This document shows positions 27,266 through 39,079 of a DNA stretch of 64,000 bases, piece after piece. The notes beneath the pieces are model-generated. The model saw only the letters and a program-made list of their open reading frames with translations. It was not told the DNA's origin and made no database searches. Numbering within the stretch: the stretch's first letter is position 1; every line of letters begins with the position of its first letter. The translations under genes and the position numbers were made by a program. Source of the DNA: Heterohyrax brucei (Eukaryota; Chordata; Mammalia; Hyracoidea; Procaviidae); assembly GCA_028571685.1 (NCBI GenBank), contig CM053156.1:84199049-84263048 (forward strand), written 5' to 3'.

Positions 27266-28234
27266 ATTATGTGATGAGGCATAGCTTCTAATTTTGGCTA
27301 TGTTTTCTGAGTATGTTTCCTAGTGTAACATGAGATAGTTTCAACCATTAGCTTACATTTTCTCTAATTCTCAGTAATTCTTTATGATGTATAATAAGCC
27401 ATCCTCTGTTGCTTGCAAGTTTAGTCTATTTCTGGAAAAAGGGATGGAAGTGGACCAGTGTCTTACCCTGGCCTGTGCTCCCAGCTCAGCCTCTGTCTTA
27501 CTTACCTCTGGGGTTGAGAGGACACTTCTTTGCTAAGCTGTGGGCCAGCGAAGGAAAATGTGCCCTGCCTTGTCCTTTTCCTGCTAATTGGGTACCTGCA
27601 GGATTCCAGGGAAAAAACCCAAGGCAGTGTCTACAGCTTCTGAATCAGTTGGCTTCCAGCTATCTCTGCTGGCAGAGAGCCTCTTGAATGACAAACCATA
27701 CACCAGTTAACTTGACTTCCTTGCCCATCTGTCTGTTGGCTAAATATCTGCCTCTTGGATGGGCCAGCTCATCACTTAGGCAGCTAGTGTTTCAGTGATT
27801 GGCTGAGCTGAACCACTCCTGGGCTAGATCCAACACTGAGTTGAAAAAAATGAATTTCGCTAGGCTCTGCACGGGCTTTGTAGAGTCTTTATAAAGCAAA
27901 ACGGAGAAGAAAAGCAACATGAATGAGGAAATAGATGAGCAGTGCTTTAGACCAGAAGCTTTTAAAGGCATGAGTCATTTGGAATTGTTCTCCTTTGTGG
28001 CTGTGTCTTACTCTCCCTCCCTTCTGCCTTTCCACATTTGGTCTGCCTGTCTCTGTTTTCTAACCACAGGCCTATCCTTTCACTTCCTCAAGTTCCTAGT
28101 GTTATATCCCATCCACTCAATATCTATTTAGTGCCTAGTATGTATAAATTAGGTCAGAGTAGCCAACACAAATGCCTCTGAGGCTGTTGTGGACATGTGT
28201 TGTTCTTTTTATTATTACTATTATTGTACTTTGG
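27266..28234. other. intergenic, nothing recognised
   Basis: No feature supported. Confidence 0.35.
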
Positions 28235-29060
28235 ATAAACGTTTACAGAACAGACCAGCTTATTAAATAGTACACACACTGTTTTATAACGATTAACAAC
28301 CTCAGGATGTACCAGCACTCTCTTTTCTTGACCTTGGGTTCCCTGTTGCCAGCTGTCCTGCCCTCTCCTGCCTTCTAGTCCTTGCCCCTGGTCTGGTGTG
28401 CCCCTTTAGTCTCATTTTATTTTAGGGGAAGGGTGAACCTCAGGAGTGTGTTCATTAATAAGCCAAAAGGGCATCCAGGAGACCACACTGTCAGGGTTTG
28501 TCAAGTCTCTGACAGGCCAATAAGTTTGTTTTGTTTTGTTTTATGAGTTAGAATTTTGTTGTACATTTTTCTTTGTCTCTGTCTGGAAATTTCTATTGTA
28601 ATCCCTGTTGAGGCAGTCCGGGGTGGTAGCCGAGCACCATCTGGTTGTACTGGACTCAGTCTGCTGGGGGCCCTGCTAGCTGTGGTCGGTTAGTCTTTCG
28701 GATGTCTTTCTCTTTCTCTTGTCTCTTTAGTTTCCTTCATTCTCCCTTGTTCCTGAAGGAGTGAGACCAGCGCAGTATCTTAGATTGCCACTCCCAGGCT
28801 TTGAAGACTGCAGATATTTCTTACCTAAGTAGAATGCAGAACATTATCTTTCTGAACTATGTTATACCAGTTGAACTAGACATTTCTCAAGACCATGGTC
28901 CCCACAGCCCTCAGCCCAGAAACTCAATCCCTCAAAGACTTTGGACACGTCTCTGGAGCTTCCATGACCTTGCCTTTCACAGGCTGTGCTGGCTTCCCCA
29001 GTATTGTGTATTGTCTTACCCTTCATGAAAGTTACCACTCACCTATTGTCTACATGGTGT
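28235..29060 (-). mobile_element. unclassified interspersed repeat 'X', copy 1 (antisense)
   Basis: The inverted sequence aligns by eye with the plus-strand stretches at 48200-48935 and 39080-39734: 'cgagcaccatctggttgtac' against the inverse of 'gaactagatggtgtctt', and 'ccaggctttgaagactgcag' against the inverse of 'tggggtcttaaaagctcg'. I cannot name the family. Confidence 0.5.
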
Positions 29061-29079
29061 TTCTCCATCCTACCCCCAG

Positions 29080-29225
29080 ACTGACACAGTGGTTGTAACA
29101 ATTGGCTTAAATACAGTAACAATGGTGAGGATGGCATGGGACCAGGCAGCAGTGTTTCATCCTGCTATAAAAGGGGTCACAGTGAGTTGGAACTGATTTG
29201 GTGGCACCTAACAACAACATATGTG
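29080..29225 (+). mobile_element. RTE LINE 3'-end fragment
   Basis: 'ggatggcatgggaccaggca' is followed by 'cagtgagttggaactgattt' and 'ggcacctaacaacaaca', the RTE end seen in full at 50640-50786. Confidence 0.75.
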
Positions 29226-29239
29226 AATGCATATATACA

Positions 29240-29450
29240 TATCGTCCTGGGTGGTGCCAATGATCAAGCTGTCAACTACTAACCAAAAGGTTACAAGTTC
29301 AAAGTCACACCAAGGTACCTTAGAAGGCAGGCCTGGTGATGTACTTCTGAAAGATCACAGCCTTAAAAATCCTGTGAGGCAGTTGTACTCTGCATACATG
29401 GAGTCTCCATGAGTTGGAATCAACACAATAGCAACTAACAACAGCAAACC
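29240..29450 (+). mobile_element. AfroSINE with CAAC tail
   Basis: 'gtcctgggtggtgccaatga' head, 'ggcctggtgatgtacttctg' middle and 'gagtctccatgagttggaat' tail, ending 'aactaacaacagc'. Confidence 0.88.
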
Positions 29451-29460
29451 TATATATGTA

Positions 29461-29815
29461 TGGTGTTGGTGAAGAGCACTGAGTCTACCATGGACTGCCA
29501 GAAAGAATTAAAAAATCTGTGTTGGACGAAGTACAGTCAGAATGCTTCTGAGAAGCAAGGATGGTGAGACTTCATCCCACATACTTTGGACTTGTGGTCA
29601 GGAGGGATCAGTCCCTGGAGAAGAACATCGTGCTTGGTAAAGTAGAGGGTCAGCAAAAAGGCGAAGACCCGCAATGAGATGGACTGACACAGTGGCTACA
29701 ACAGCGGGCTCAAGTCTAGCCATGACTGTGGGCATGTGCAGGACTGGGCAGGGTTTCCTTCTGTTGCGCGTAAGGTTGCTATGAATCAGAGACAATGCAG
29801 TAGTACCTAACGACA
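29461..29815 (+). mobile_element. RTE LINE 3' fragment
   Basis: 'ctaccatggactgccagaaa', 'cacatactttggacttgtgg', 'gagaagaacatcgtgcttgg' and 'gtcagcaaaaaggcgaagac' follow the C-terminal ORF and tail order of the copy at 50420-50786. The reading frame is broken. Confidence 0.8.
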
Positions 29816-29826
29816 GCGCTATATGC

Positions 29827-29990
29827 ATGAAACCTTGGTAGCATAGTGGTGAAGTGCTACCGCTGCTATCCAAAAGGTTGGCAGTTCAAATCCACTAGGC
29901 ATTCCTTGAAAACTGAAAAGCAGTTCTACTCTGTCCTATAGGGTTGCTATGAATCAGAACTGACTCAGAAACAGTGGGTTTAATTTTACT
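29827..29990 (+). mobile_element. AfroSINE, short class
   Basis: 'accttggtagcatagtggtg' head, 'ggcagttcaaatccactagg' B box and 'ggttgctatgaatcagaact' tail. Confidence 0.9.
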
Positions 29991-30230
29991 TTTTTTCTTT
30001 TATTTAGTATATACACGTACATATAACGTTGCCGTTGAAATTACACATTTTCTGATTTTCGTGTGTAAAACAAAAACTATTCCATTTAAACATTTTTTAC
30101 CTGGACAGCTCAGGGGCATTGACTGAGTTCATCATGTTGTGCTATTCCATTGGGCTGATCTGTATCACACAGTTCCCTCCATGTGTCTGAGGACTCTTCC
30201 TCTTTATGAAGTAGAACCCATCTCTCATCA
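29991..30230 (-). mobile_element. L1 (L1M-type) 3' end (antisense)
   Basis: 'ggacagctcaggggcattga' and 'tgttgtgctattccattggg' fit the inverted end of old L1 elements. Confidence 0.5.
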
Positions 30231-31347
30231 CAGAGACACAGAGAAGTCAGTCAATGAAATCGGGCAGTCACAGAATCCCTTCTAGTAAAGGTGACAGCAG
30301 GTGTTGGTAAGGATCAGCACCCAGCATCCAAGCGTGGGCTACGCAACTACAGGTGACAGTGAAGCTGACACTTAGTAACCACAGCTATCACATCTTGCCA
30401 GAGTCAGTTCTATGGCTAGAGCTGAGATGTTGATCAAGGCTGTGTAACCTCCAACCCTGTCCTCCGATCCTCTAAGACAGTCTGTGAACAGTTATCTGTA
30501 CCATAACCAATTCCTTTTCTACTTAAATAGCTATAGGTGGCTTTTGTTGCTTATAAATAAGAGTCCAGATGAATACTGAGGCCAATCAGAAGGTGAAGTC
30601 AACGGGTAAAACTGTGAGAGGTGGGGAGTTTATGCTTCATCTCCAACAAGCAGCTGCTATTAATCCTGTAAAATGTGAACCTAGTAATGTTAGATATTTA
30701 ATTTTTCCATAGAAGCCATAAATTGAAATTTGGACGGTAAAACCCTCCACTATTAGAAACTAGAAACTAGTTCCAAAAATTGCCTAACCAACACATCATA
30801 ATGATATAAATCCAGCCCCTGAGATGCCACTTTGCAACCTTACTGGGACTTGGTTTATCTCTAAGAAGCTTATTTTCAGGCTACCTGTAAAGAGAGATAA
30901 CCTTCCTACTTCCCATTTGAGTTCTGCATTTACCCAGATACTTCCTAGCTTTAAATAGAAAAATTGCTAGAGACTTAGATGCTTTAAGCAGGAAATAATA
31001 CATGCCAATTGAAAACAACAACAACCATCCCTGTCCTTTTGATCAAATGCATCCACACAATCACAATGGTTGAATCATGGAAGAAGTCCAAGCTCAGCTA
31101 TTGCCCTACATCTCCGGGAAGCATCCAGACTGTCTCTCAGTTTTCCTTCTCTAACTTACAGTATCTCACTCTCTCCAACTCCCATTTTTCCAATCACAGG
31201 CTTTTTTCTTTAATGTCAGTCTCTCACAAGTCATAGTCTTTCTACGGTGTATCTTGTTGGGAGCCTGCATCTAAGCCCTAGACGCAAGGAAGGTCGGAAA
31301 AGGGAGTTTCTGGCATTTTTAGCTTCTAATAAGAGCGATCACTATTT
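30231..31347. other. intergenic, nothing recognised
   Basis: No feature supported. Confidence 0.35.
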
Positions 31348-31765
31348 GTTATAGATTGAACTGTGTCTCCCTAAAATGTATGTTGAAGTCCTAACCCTTG
31401 GACCTGTGAACACAATCTGATTTGGAAATAGAGTCTTAAAGATGTTGTCAGTGAAGACAAGATCATACTAAAGTAGGTTGGGTTCTAACCGCACATGACT
31501 GGTGTCCTTATAAATGAGAAAAGACACAGAGACACACATAGACAGACGAAAGATGCCCCTGTGAAGATGCACCCAAAGCCAAGGAATTCCTGGGGCCACC
31601 AGAAGCTGAGAGACAAAGACGGATGTTCCCATAGAGCTTTCAGAGATAAGATGACTCTGCCGACTACCTGAATTTAGACTGCTATCCTACAGAAGTGAGA
31701 GGCAATAAATGTCTGTTGTTTAAAGCCACACATGGTGGTACTTCATTGTGGCAGCCCTAGGAAGC
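31348..31765 (+). mobile_element. MaLR-like solo LTR
   Basis: 'tgttatagattgaactgtgt', 'gtatgttgaagtcctaaccc', 'ctggtgtccttataaatgag' and 'ggcagccctaggaagca' are typical of MaLR-class LTRs in forward order. Confidence 0.6.
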
Positions 31766-32036
31766 ATCTTTACCCATGCCAACTCTCATAAGCTGTGTGC
31801 TTCACCAAACATACAAAGGATTTCAGATTCTGGTGGCCCCCAAGAATGTAAATCTCCAGAACATACTTCTGTCTTGCGTTTCTGTGGCTTTTTTTCTGAC
31901 TCGTTTCTGATCTCTGTCCTCCAGCTCAACTCCTCTCTGGTCTCTCCATCAGTATGGATGAACCAGATAATATCTACCAAAAGAGAACTATGATTTCTTG
32001 AGAATTAGAGTAGTTAAATATTGTACCCTGAACATA

Positions 32037-32601
32037 AGCGGTCTGCAAATTAAGCTCACAAACTCATCATAGAAAAGGAGCTACATACCTCACTGCTGAA
32101 TATCACTACCATCTGCTTTGAAGTACTCTCCTTGGGAAGCTATGTACCAACACCAGTGCCCAGTCCACCCTTCAAGGCAATTTTGGAACCCTTTTTCTGG
32201 AATGGCCATAAGACCTGTCATCATGTTACCGTTGATATCCTGATGTCATCCAAATGTCTTCCTTTTCAACATTTCCTTTATCTTCAGCTAGAGAAAAAAG
32301 TCATTGGGGGCCAGATCAGGTGATTTAGGGAGGGTGTTTCAATACAGTTTTTCATTAACTGGCTAAAAACTCCCTCACAGGCAACTATACGATTAAGTTC
32401 ATGAACTTGCCACTGTGCCACTGTGTTCAATGGCAATTCCAAAAAGAGTTCCAAAATTGCTTTGAAGGGTGGACTAGGCAACGGCATTGGTGCATAGCTT
32501 TCCAAGGTGAGTACTTCGAAGGCGACTGCAGTGATACTCAGCAATGAGGTATGTAGCACTTAGAACGTTTAAGCTCAAGAACTTAACTGTCAGACCTCGT
32601 G
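32037..32601 (+). mobile_element. palindromic mariner-like MITE, copy 3
   Basis: A complete 565-bp copy between TA dinucleotides at 32035-32036 and 32602-32603. The right terminus reads GAACTTAACTGTCAGACCTC. The left arm 'tacctcactgctgaatatca' is mirrored at about 32535-32552. The centre has the same orientation as copy 1. Confidence 0.78.
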
Positions 32602-32902
32602 TACATAGCCCCTTGTGATCTTTTTTTGCAGATTGTGTACCTTGTCATTCTACTATCATTGCACTCACCAATGGTGCCCAAAGTAAGCTCTTGATCAGGG
32701 TCATGAAAGAAGCTTTAAAAATGGTGTAGATTCAGAGGGCAAGCCGAATCTACTGATTTGACTGTTCTGAGGGTGGGCCTGGGGATCTGTACTTCAAAGT
32801 TTCCCTGGTGCTTTCAGTGTGCAGCTGGGTACAGAGATATTTCTGTTTTGAAGATAGCAGAGGAGGTTTTTTGTATACAGTTGGGTTTGTTGAAGATGGT
32901 GG

Positions 32903-33356
32903 GTATCCTAGTCACCTGGTACTGCTCTAATAGACAATACCACGAGTGGAAGGTTTCATGAAGAGAAGCTTTTATTGAGACAGCCTGGTAAGCTGCAAAT
33001 CCATTTACAAACTGTAAGTCTATTCAGTAAGAGAATTTATCAGTCCAGTAGGCTGAGTCCAAGTCCAGTGAGAGCATCTCGGCACAGGAACCTTGGGTCC
33101 AAAGGACGTGCTCTGCTCTTGGTGCTTCTCTCTTGATGGTATGAGGTTCCCAACTTCTTCTGCTCACTTCTCTCCCTTATATTCCACAAGCTTGTAGCTT
33201 GAGACCTGCCTCACTAACATAACTGTTGCCTATTCTCCATCATCAGTCTCACAGAGGCAGGATTCACAACACGTGGGGGGAAGGGCACCATATAGGGACT
33301 CACAGCCAAATCAAATTAACAGACATTTTTGAGGGGACACAATTCAACCCATGATG
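32903..33356 (-). mobile_element. MaLR-like solo LTR (antisense)
   Basis: 'tatcctagtcacctggtact' ... 'cttgggtccaaaggacgtgc' ... 'ggggacacaattcaacccat'. Same family as 23657-24142. Confidence 0.65.
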
Positions 33357-34007
33357 CATGTCAAGCACATGTTTTTCCATTGAAACACTCACTGCTCCCA
33401 TCCTACTGTAACCTCATTTTTTGGTATAATAATAATCATAATACTGTCCTTCTGGTCCCCGGAATGGGTATGTGACTCTAACTCACCAATTATAATGCCC
33501 CATGCTCTTGGACATGGTCGTTCTTCCAAAAGTGAGCATTTCACCCAAGCCAAGTTCATCAGAGTGGCTCCACTAGGACCTTCTTTTTGGAGGTAGAAGA
33601 GAAGGTACCATATCTTTGCCTCTAAAGTCAGGCACCTGGAAAGGCAGGATTTGGGGCCAGCTGACAGCAAGTGTCTTCGTCAACAGAACCAGAGAATGAT
33701 AATGATACCAAGCTCAAGACATTTAGACAAGAAACGGAGGGATTGAGATGGACATTTTCATGCAATATCTGTGCCCTTTCCTGCATGAGTTGACTTGGCC
33801 CAAATGGGACCCACTCATCCTTTTTATACTTCAGATGAACCGAGTTGGATTTCTGTCTCTTGCAACCAGAACCTCTGGAATAACAGGGTTGTCTTTTTCT
33901 TTGAATAGAAGCAGTGTAATAATACAGAGACAAATGAAATTTCTGCATTTTAGTAAGGTTAACTAGTATAAGGAGAAAGACATGAAAGCCTGCTTCTGTA
34001 AATATTT
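33357..34007. other. intergenic, nothing recognised
   Basis: No feature supported. Confidence 0.35.
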
Positions 34008-34102
34008 ATAGACATGGAAACCCTATAGTGCAGCTCTACTTCGTCCTACAGAGTCACTGTGAGTTGGAATTGTCTTGACATCAACGAGTTTTGTTTTGGT
34101 TT
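34008..34102 (+). mobile_element. AfroSINE 3' fragment
   Basis: 'ggaaaccctatagtgcagct' to 'gtgagttggaattgtcttga', with T-rich end. The head is absent. Confidence 0.75.
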
Positions 34103-34144
34103 AATCATCATGAAATGAACATTTGCTTACTCATTTTTAATGTT

Positions 34145-34275
34145 CTCAACACTAACCAAAAACATAACAACAATTATGAGGATGGCATGGGACCAGGCAG
34201 TGTTTTATTCTTTTGTGTATACGGTCACTACAAGGCAGAACCAACCCCATGGCACCTAACAACAACAACCAAAAA
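34145..34275 (+). mobile_element. RTE LINE 3'-end fragment
   Basis: 'gaggatggcatgggaccagg' then 'accccatggcacctaacaac' with a CAA tail. Confidence 0.75.
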
Positions 34276-34364
34276 CATGATTTGATTGATCCCTACATGT
34301 TAATAAATAAGTTAATCTTACTCAAGGCAGTGATAAGAGAGAGTTTTGCAGGATCATAGTGACC

Positions 34365-34515
34365 TTCTGAGAGCAACTAACCACTTAGTTGTTAACTGAA
34401 GGGTTGACAGTTCAAATCCACCCAATGGCTCTTTGCAAGAAAGACCTGGAGCAGTCGTACTCTGTCACATGGCATCACTAGGAGTTAGAATTGGCTCAAC
34501 ACCACCCAAGAACAA
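34365..34515 (+). mobile_element. AfroSINE, diverged
   Basis: 'gaagggttgacagttcaaat' B-box region, 'gcaagaaagacctgg' and 'gcatcactaggagttagaat' tail. Confidence 0.75.
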
Positions 34516-35043
34516 AGACACTATGGCCCAAATGAGCTTAGGGGAAAAAAAACCATTAACACAGCCAATTAAAATGGTGAAATGTCATCAATAACAAGCA
34601 CAGTGAGAACTTTGTTTCCCAAATCGTTGGCCCAAAAGGCAGATCTTTGCTGCCTGCAGCTTCAGGTGGGCTGTTAGCTGAAGTGGGCAGCCACAGGGAG
34701 AAAACCAAGCCACAGAGACTGAAGGCAGAACGCTGTTTCCATCACAGATGTATGTGGGATCCAAAGACCACCAATCCAGTCTCTCAAGAGCTTCCTTTAT
34801 ACCAACAGACTCCTGTGCAATTAATGCTTTTACATAGTTTGCTAAAGCCCTATCAAAATAAGCTCTGAAAACTAAAGTTCAGGTTGCTATGGAAACACCA
34901 TCACATCAAAATAAAGGGGGGTTATTCTCCAGTTCTGCTCAAACTCCCTCATCTATCTGTGTATGAGTGTGTATACACACACACACACACGCATATCCTA
35001 GAAGAAGCCAGCCTACATCCACCCTCTTGACTGCAGAGTTATG

Positions 35044-35580
35044 CTAGGTGGCTTTGTCCAAAAGGAAATTTTTGAAAATGTCTTCATCAAGAGGATCTAC
35101 TGTAATCCTTTTGCTTTGGTCTTGGGGTGAAGGAGTTCTGTTTGATGAATGAAACACAGAAGCAGAAAGGGTCGCAAAGCTCCCATTGCTCTTACACGTC
35201 CCCTCCCTGTTCGCTTCCCTCAGTTTTAGTGTTCGCTGCACAACCTTGAACATCTTCTTCCTCTCAAGTGCTTGAAGTTCTTTCTTTTTTTCCTCTTTGG
35301 TCAGAAAGTTCTGAAATGTTAGCTTTCTTAGGAATAAAAAAGGCATTATATAGTAAGTCTGCAACACAACATATAACTCTGTAGTGCGGAGAAAAGTTGG
35401 CCGAAATACAAACCATTTGCCATAGATAGAATTAGGAGTGGGCGTTGTTTCTCCAGTGACCCCAGACACCTTCTTAGAAGTCCAGCAGCCTCCGCTTCCG
35501 TTCCGTCTTCACCACCATCACCCTGGTCTCCGCCACTGCTGTCACTCACTGGAGCTCTGAGAGGTGCTCATGCTAATGTC
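35044..35580 (-). pseudogene. unidentified frameshifted coding-like relic
   Basis: One minus-strand frame runs from about 35469 to a TAG at 35044 and ends in a charged, lysine-rich segment (LTKEEKKKELQALERKK) and a tail with VDPLDEDIFKNFLLDKAT. A second frame (about 35549-35346) gives an acidic start (SDSSGGDQGDGGEDGTEAEA), and an ATG at about 35573 opens MSTSQSSSE before a stop. The three look like one ancestral protein broken by two frameshifts in a single block without introns. No poly(A) tail or target duplication is visible on either side. I do not recognise the parent gene. Spurious coding potential is possible. Confidence 0.45.
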
Positions 35581-35599
35581 CCTGAATCCAGAGTGAGCC

Positions 35600-35908
35600 C
35601 TCTCTCTTCCATCCTCCTCACTGATACCAGAGTGATGTTCCCAATGAAAACCTGACCAGATCATTGCCCTGATGGAAATCTTCCATTAACTTCCTGTCAT
35701 GTGGAGTATAAAAGCCAAAGTCCTCACCTGTCCCTGATGTCCACTCTGTCTTCCAGTCTACCATCTTCTGTTCTCCCCTCTCCATGATCCACCTGCAGAA
35801 GCTGACCTAAGCCCTTCACCCTCAGCCTTGACCATCCCCTTCTGTGTCTTTTGTGCACATGGACCCTTTTGCCTGAAATGGTTCCTGCCTCTTTATGGCT
35901 TTACCTGA
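35600..35908 (-). mobile_element. L2 fragment (antisense)
   Basis: 'accagatcattgccctgatg', 'aatcttccattaacttcctg' and 'aagccaaagtcctcacctg' follow the inverted order of the L2 3' region. Confidence 0.6.
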
Positions 35909-36335
35909 TGTCTTAGTTATCTGATGCTGCTATATGAGAAATATTACAATGGGAAGGCTTTAACAAAGAGAAAGTTATGTCTTTGCAGTAAAATAAGCTG
36001 AAAGTCTAATTTAAATCAGTGTTCCCCTGGACTAGGACCTTCCCTACACAGGGATCCTGGGTCTACGACATACTCTACTCCCAGCATGTTTTGGGGGTCA
36101 TATATGGTGCCGCTGTCTCTTCTTTCTTTTATATCCCAAGAGATTGCCTCAAGACACAATAACATAATCCAACAGATTGAGTCCTGCCCCACCAACACAA
36201 CTGTCATCCATTCTCCCTTATTAAGATCATAGAGGCAGGATTTACAGCACATAGAAAAATTACACAGTGCTGTGAATCAAAGCCCAGCCAAAGTGACAAA
36301 TACACTTTTGGGGGAACACAATTCAGTTTGTGACA
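35909..36335 (-). mobile_element. MaLR-like solo LTR (antisense)
   Basis: 'tgtcttagttatctgatgct' ... 'gggatcctgggtctacgaca' ... 'ggggaacacaattcagtttg'. Same family as 23657-24142. Confidence 0.65.
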
Positions 36336-36439
36336 GCAAGGTACTAACTACACTTGCCTCAAAATGGTCTAAATTTCATTTTGTCACAGAACTCTACTGC
36401 TACCCCAGGATATTCTCACCTCCCAGACCCACTAAGTTT

Positions 36440-36790
36440 GATTTATTTCTTAATTCTCCTTTGTAGCACTTGTCACAATTACCATTGTGTTCTTGATACT
36501 TGCCACAGAGTTGGCACTAATAGTGGCTTCACATACAACAGAGCAAAACACTGCCCAGTCCTGCACCATCTTCACAATTATTGGTAGGCTCGAGTCCCAT
36601 GGGCTCCACTGTGGGACTCAAGTCTACCAACAATTGTCCTTAATCAATATCTTTTTCTTCCCTGAAAACTTATAAGTCCATGAGACTAGTGATCGTATCT
36701 GCCTTGGTCAGCATTATAATTTCAGTACTTTGCATAGTGCCTAGCACACAGTAGGCCCTCAATATTTTCTTTATGATTCAGTAAATGAAC
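36440..36790 (+). mobile_element. L2 3' end interrupted by an antisense RTE piece
   Basis: L2-like 'ctcctttgtagcacttgtca' at 36448 and 'gcctagcacacagtaggccc' at 36740 flank 'aaaacactgcccagtcctgc' with 'accatcttcacaattattgg' (about 36525-36620), the inverted 3' end of the RTE LINE. Confidence 0.55.
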
Positions 36791-37340
36791 AGATCAGTTA
36801 ATCGACTCAGGAAATTGACAGTCAAGATTTTAAGTTCCTTAGGAGAGAATCCCTTGATTCTTCAGGATGTTGTGTTGTATAACAGTCTGCAAGTATGAAT
36901 CAGCATGACAATAAATATCCTGGGCCAGATCTCTATTTACCCAAAAGTAAAGATGTTCAAAGACCTAATGTAAATGTTGCAGTGGGCTCTGCTGTCAAGG
37001 TGGAGGCAGAGAGGGGTGATTAAGGGTAACAAGCAAAAGAGAGAAGCTACCTTTGGAGGTGGTCTAAGGAACTGAGCAAAAACCCCAGGAGCCACATCAG
37101 GAGAGATGTGACCCAAGACTCATTCCTGGAACAGAAGTGACTGTGACAAGGAAGTTGGGTCATAAGCATCAGGATAATACAATACCACCGAAATGCACGG
37201 TCAAGGATTGTATGGGAGGAAGAGCAGCAAATTTAGTCAGTAGAAGAGTGGAGAAGAGCTTTGAGGCAAGAAGCTCAGACTGAAGCAAGAATCAAGAGCA
37301 TTAAACTGAGCCCAGTTTTCACTGAGTTTCCAAATAGACT
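36791..37340. other. intergenic, nothing recognised
   Basis: No feature could be named. Confidence 0.35.
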
Positions 37341-37475
37341 TAAAAACAATGACTGTAGAGTCAATTCTGACTCATAGTGACCCTATAGAACACAGTGGAA
37401 CTGTGCCACAGAATTTCCAATGAGCAGCTGGTAGATCTGAACTGCTGACATTCCAGTTATCAGCCGAGCTCTTAG
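37341..37475 (-). mobile_element. AfroSINE (antisense), short class
   Basis: 'gtcaattctgactcatagtg', 'tagatctgaactgctgacat' and the head complement, truncated. Confidence 0.85.
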
Positions 37476-37571
37476 GGCTGTAAATTCTGGCTCAGAGAAG
37501 CTGCGTTGAACTAGACTTTCTTCACAATGATTTGATTCCTTCAGCCAGAATTCACCTGTCCTCCATCAAAG

Positions 37572-37795
37572 ACAGAGGCCCTTGGTGGTACAAATGGTTA
37601 ATGTCCTCCTCTATGAACTAAGAGATTGAAAGTTTGAGTCTGCTCAGACACCAGTAGAAAGGCCTGGAGATCTACTTTCAAACAAACAGCACTTTAAAAC
37701 CCTGTGCAACATAGTTCTACTCTGACACACATGGGACTACCAGCTGGGATGGAATTCTCCAAAGACTAAGAAGAGACAGCACCTAACAATGGCAG
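37572..37795 (+). mobile_element. AfroSINE
   Basis: 'gcccttggtggtacaaatgg' head, 'ggcctggagatctactttca' middle and 'agcacctaacaatggcag' tail end. Confidence 0.85.
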
Positions 37796-38535
37796 CATCT
37801 AGAAAATTACAGAAATGTGGAGCCAGATGGGAAGTTCTAGACTTGATATGAGATCATTCTGTCCCCACAACAATTTCCCCTAAAGCATTTCAGAAACTGG
37901 CAGCAATCTTTAGTTGGAAGACCAGAAATACCATGAAGTTTTATCACAGCACAGGCTGCTACTTCTGTAATGAACATAAAATCTATACAATCCATAACTG
38001 ACTATTGAAACAACTCATTGGGGTGACCATTTACATGTTTCTAGGAATGGAAAGCTTTTTAAACTCCAGGTTAAAAATCTGAGGTCTCAAAACATGAGAG
38101 AGACTCCTTGTAATCTCAACCTAGAAACTAATAAAATATGGATCAGAGAGATTTGATATGAATTTATAATTATCTTTTGCTTCTTATTACTTTTGGTAAT
38201 AACTTCTGTGGCCTTCTCATCCTATACTCTTCTTTCAGAACAAAGCAAACAACTCCAAAAGTGCAGCGGGTTCGTTTGTCCAAATTGTCAAATAAATTGT
38301 ACAAGAAGTAGAATAATGGGGAGTTTATACTGAGATGGAAAAGTTTATGAATGATTTAAACTTGGCAATCATCTCATGTAGAATATCAGGCTAACTGTAT
38401 ATGGTTATGATCTGGAATTTTAGATAAATCATAGTCATCTTCTGGATCTAAGTTAAGATCCATCCTTCTCATGTTATCCTAATATCAGTGTCTTACAATA
38501 TTGTTTACTGTTGTTCATGTATCGAGGGGTCAACT
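37796..38535. other. intergenic, nothing recognised
   Basis: No feature supported. Confidence 0.35.
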
Positions 38536-38895
38536 GGAAAGTTTGTTCTTTGCTGTGTTTGCTCATGTAGCTGAAATAAGCTGAACTGGGGTAGATGGTG
38601 CTGCTTTACTGAGCTCTCAAACTCAGGCAGGTCTAGGGTAACCATGACAAAAACCATTGCAGTCTCCTCCACATGGACACTTTTCTTACAGCAGGGTAGC
38701 CTGGATTTTTTCTCAAGAGAGAGGTAGGCAACCAAGAAACCACAATCAAAGTGTGTGATGCCTATTGCAGCCAATGTTTGAGCTGCCATATTGTCCCTTC
38801 CATTGTATTCTATTAGCCAAAGCAAGTCACACAGCAAGCCAGACTCATAGAGAAGCAACAACCCCTTTATGATGTGAGAAGGTCCAAAGTCACAA
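38536..38895 (-). repeat. old interspersed repeat, family not named
   Basis: The motifs 'tattctattagccaaagcaa', 'gtcacacagcaagccagact' and 'atgtttgagctgccat' recall a widespread mammalian repeat. The 131-codon frame on the minus strand here has no protein homology I know of. Confidence 0.35.
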
Positions 38896-38969
38896 TGCAA
38901 GAAGTTTGAATACAGAGAGGAGACAAGTTGAAGTCATTTTTACACTTGATCACAGCTATTAAGACTACT

Positions 38970-39075
38970 ATCCATCCTTATACAACCATTTGCTAGCTGT
39001 ATGACTATGAACAATTTCATTACCTTCTCTGGTCCTCATTTTCACTATTTATAAAATAGATAACACAACCATCTA
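38970..39075 (+). mobile_element. MIR 5' part
   Basis: 'tagctgtatgactatgaaca' and 'cctcattttcactatttata' are a MIR core. The matching MIR end lies at 39735-39835, beyond repeat X. Confidence 0.6.
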
Positions 39076-39079
39076 AGGC

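Noticed and set aside
38505-38900. 131-codon minus-strand frame
   Set aside because: It falls in a probable old interspersed repeat, with no splice context or domain.
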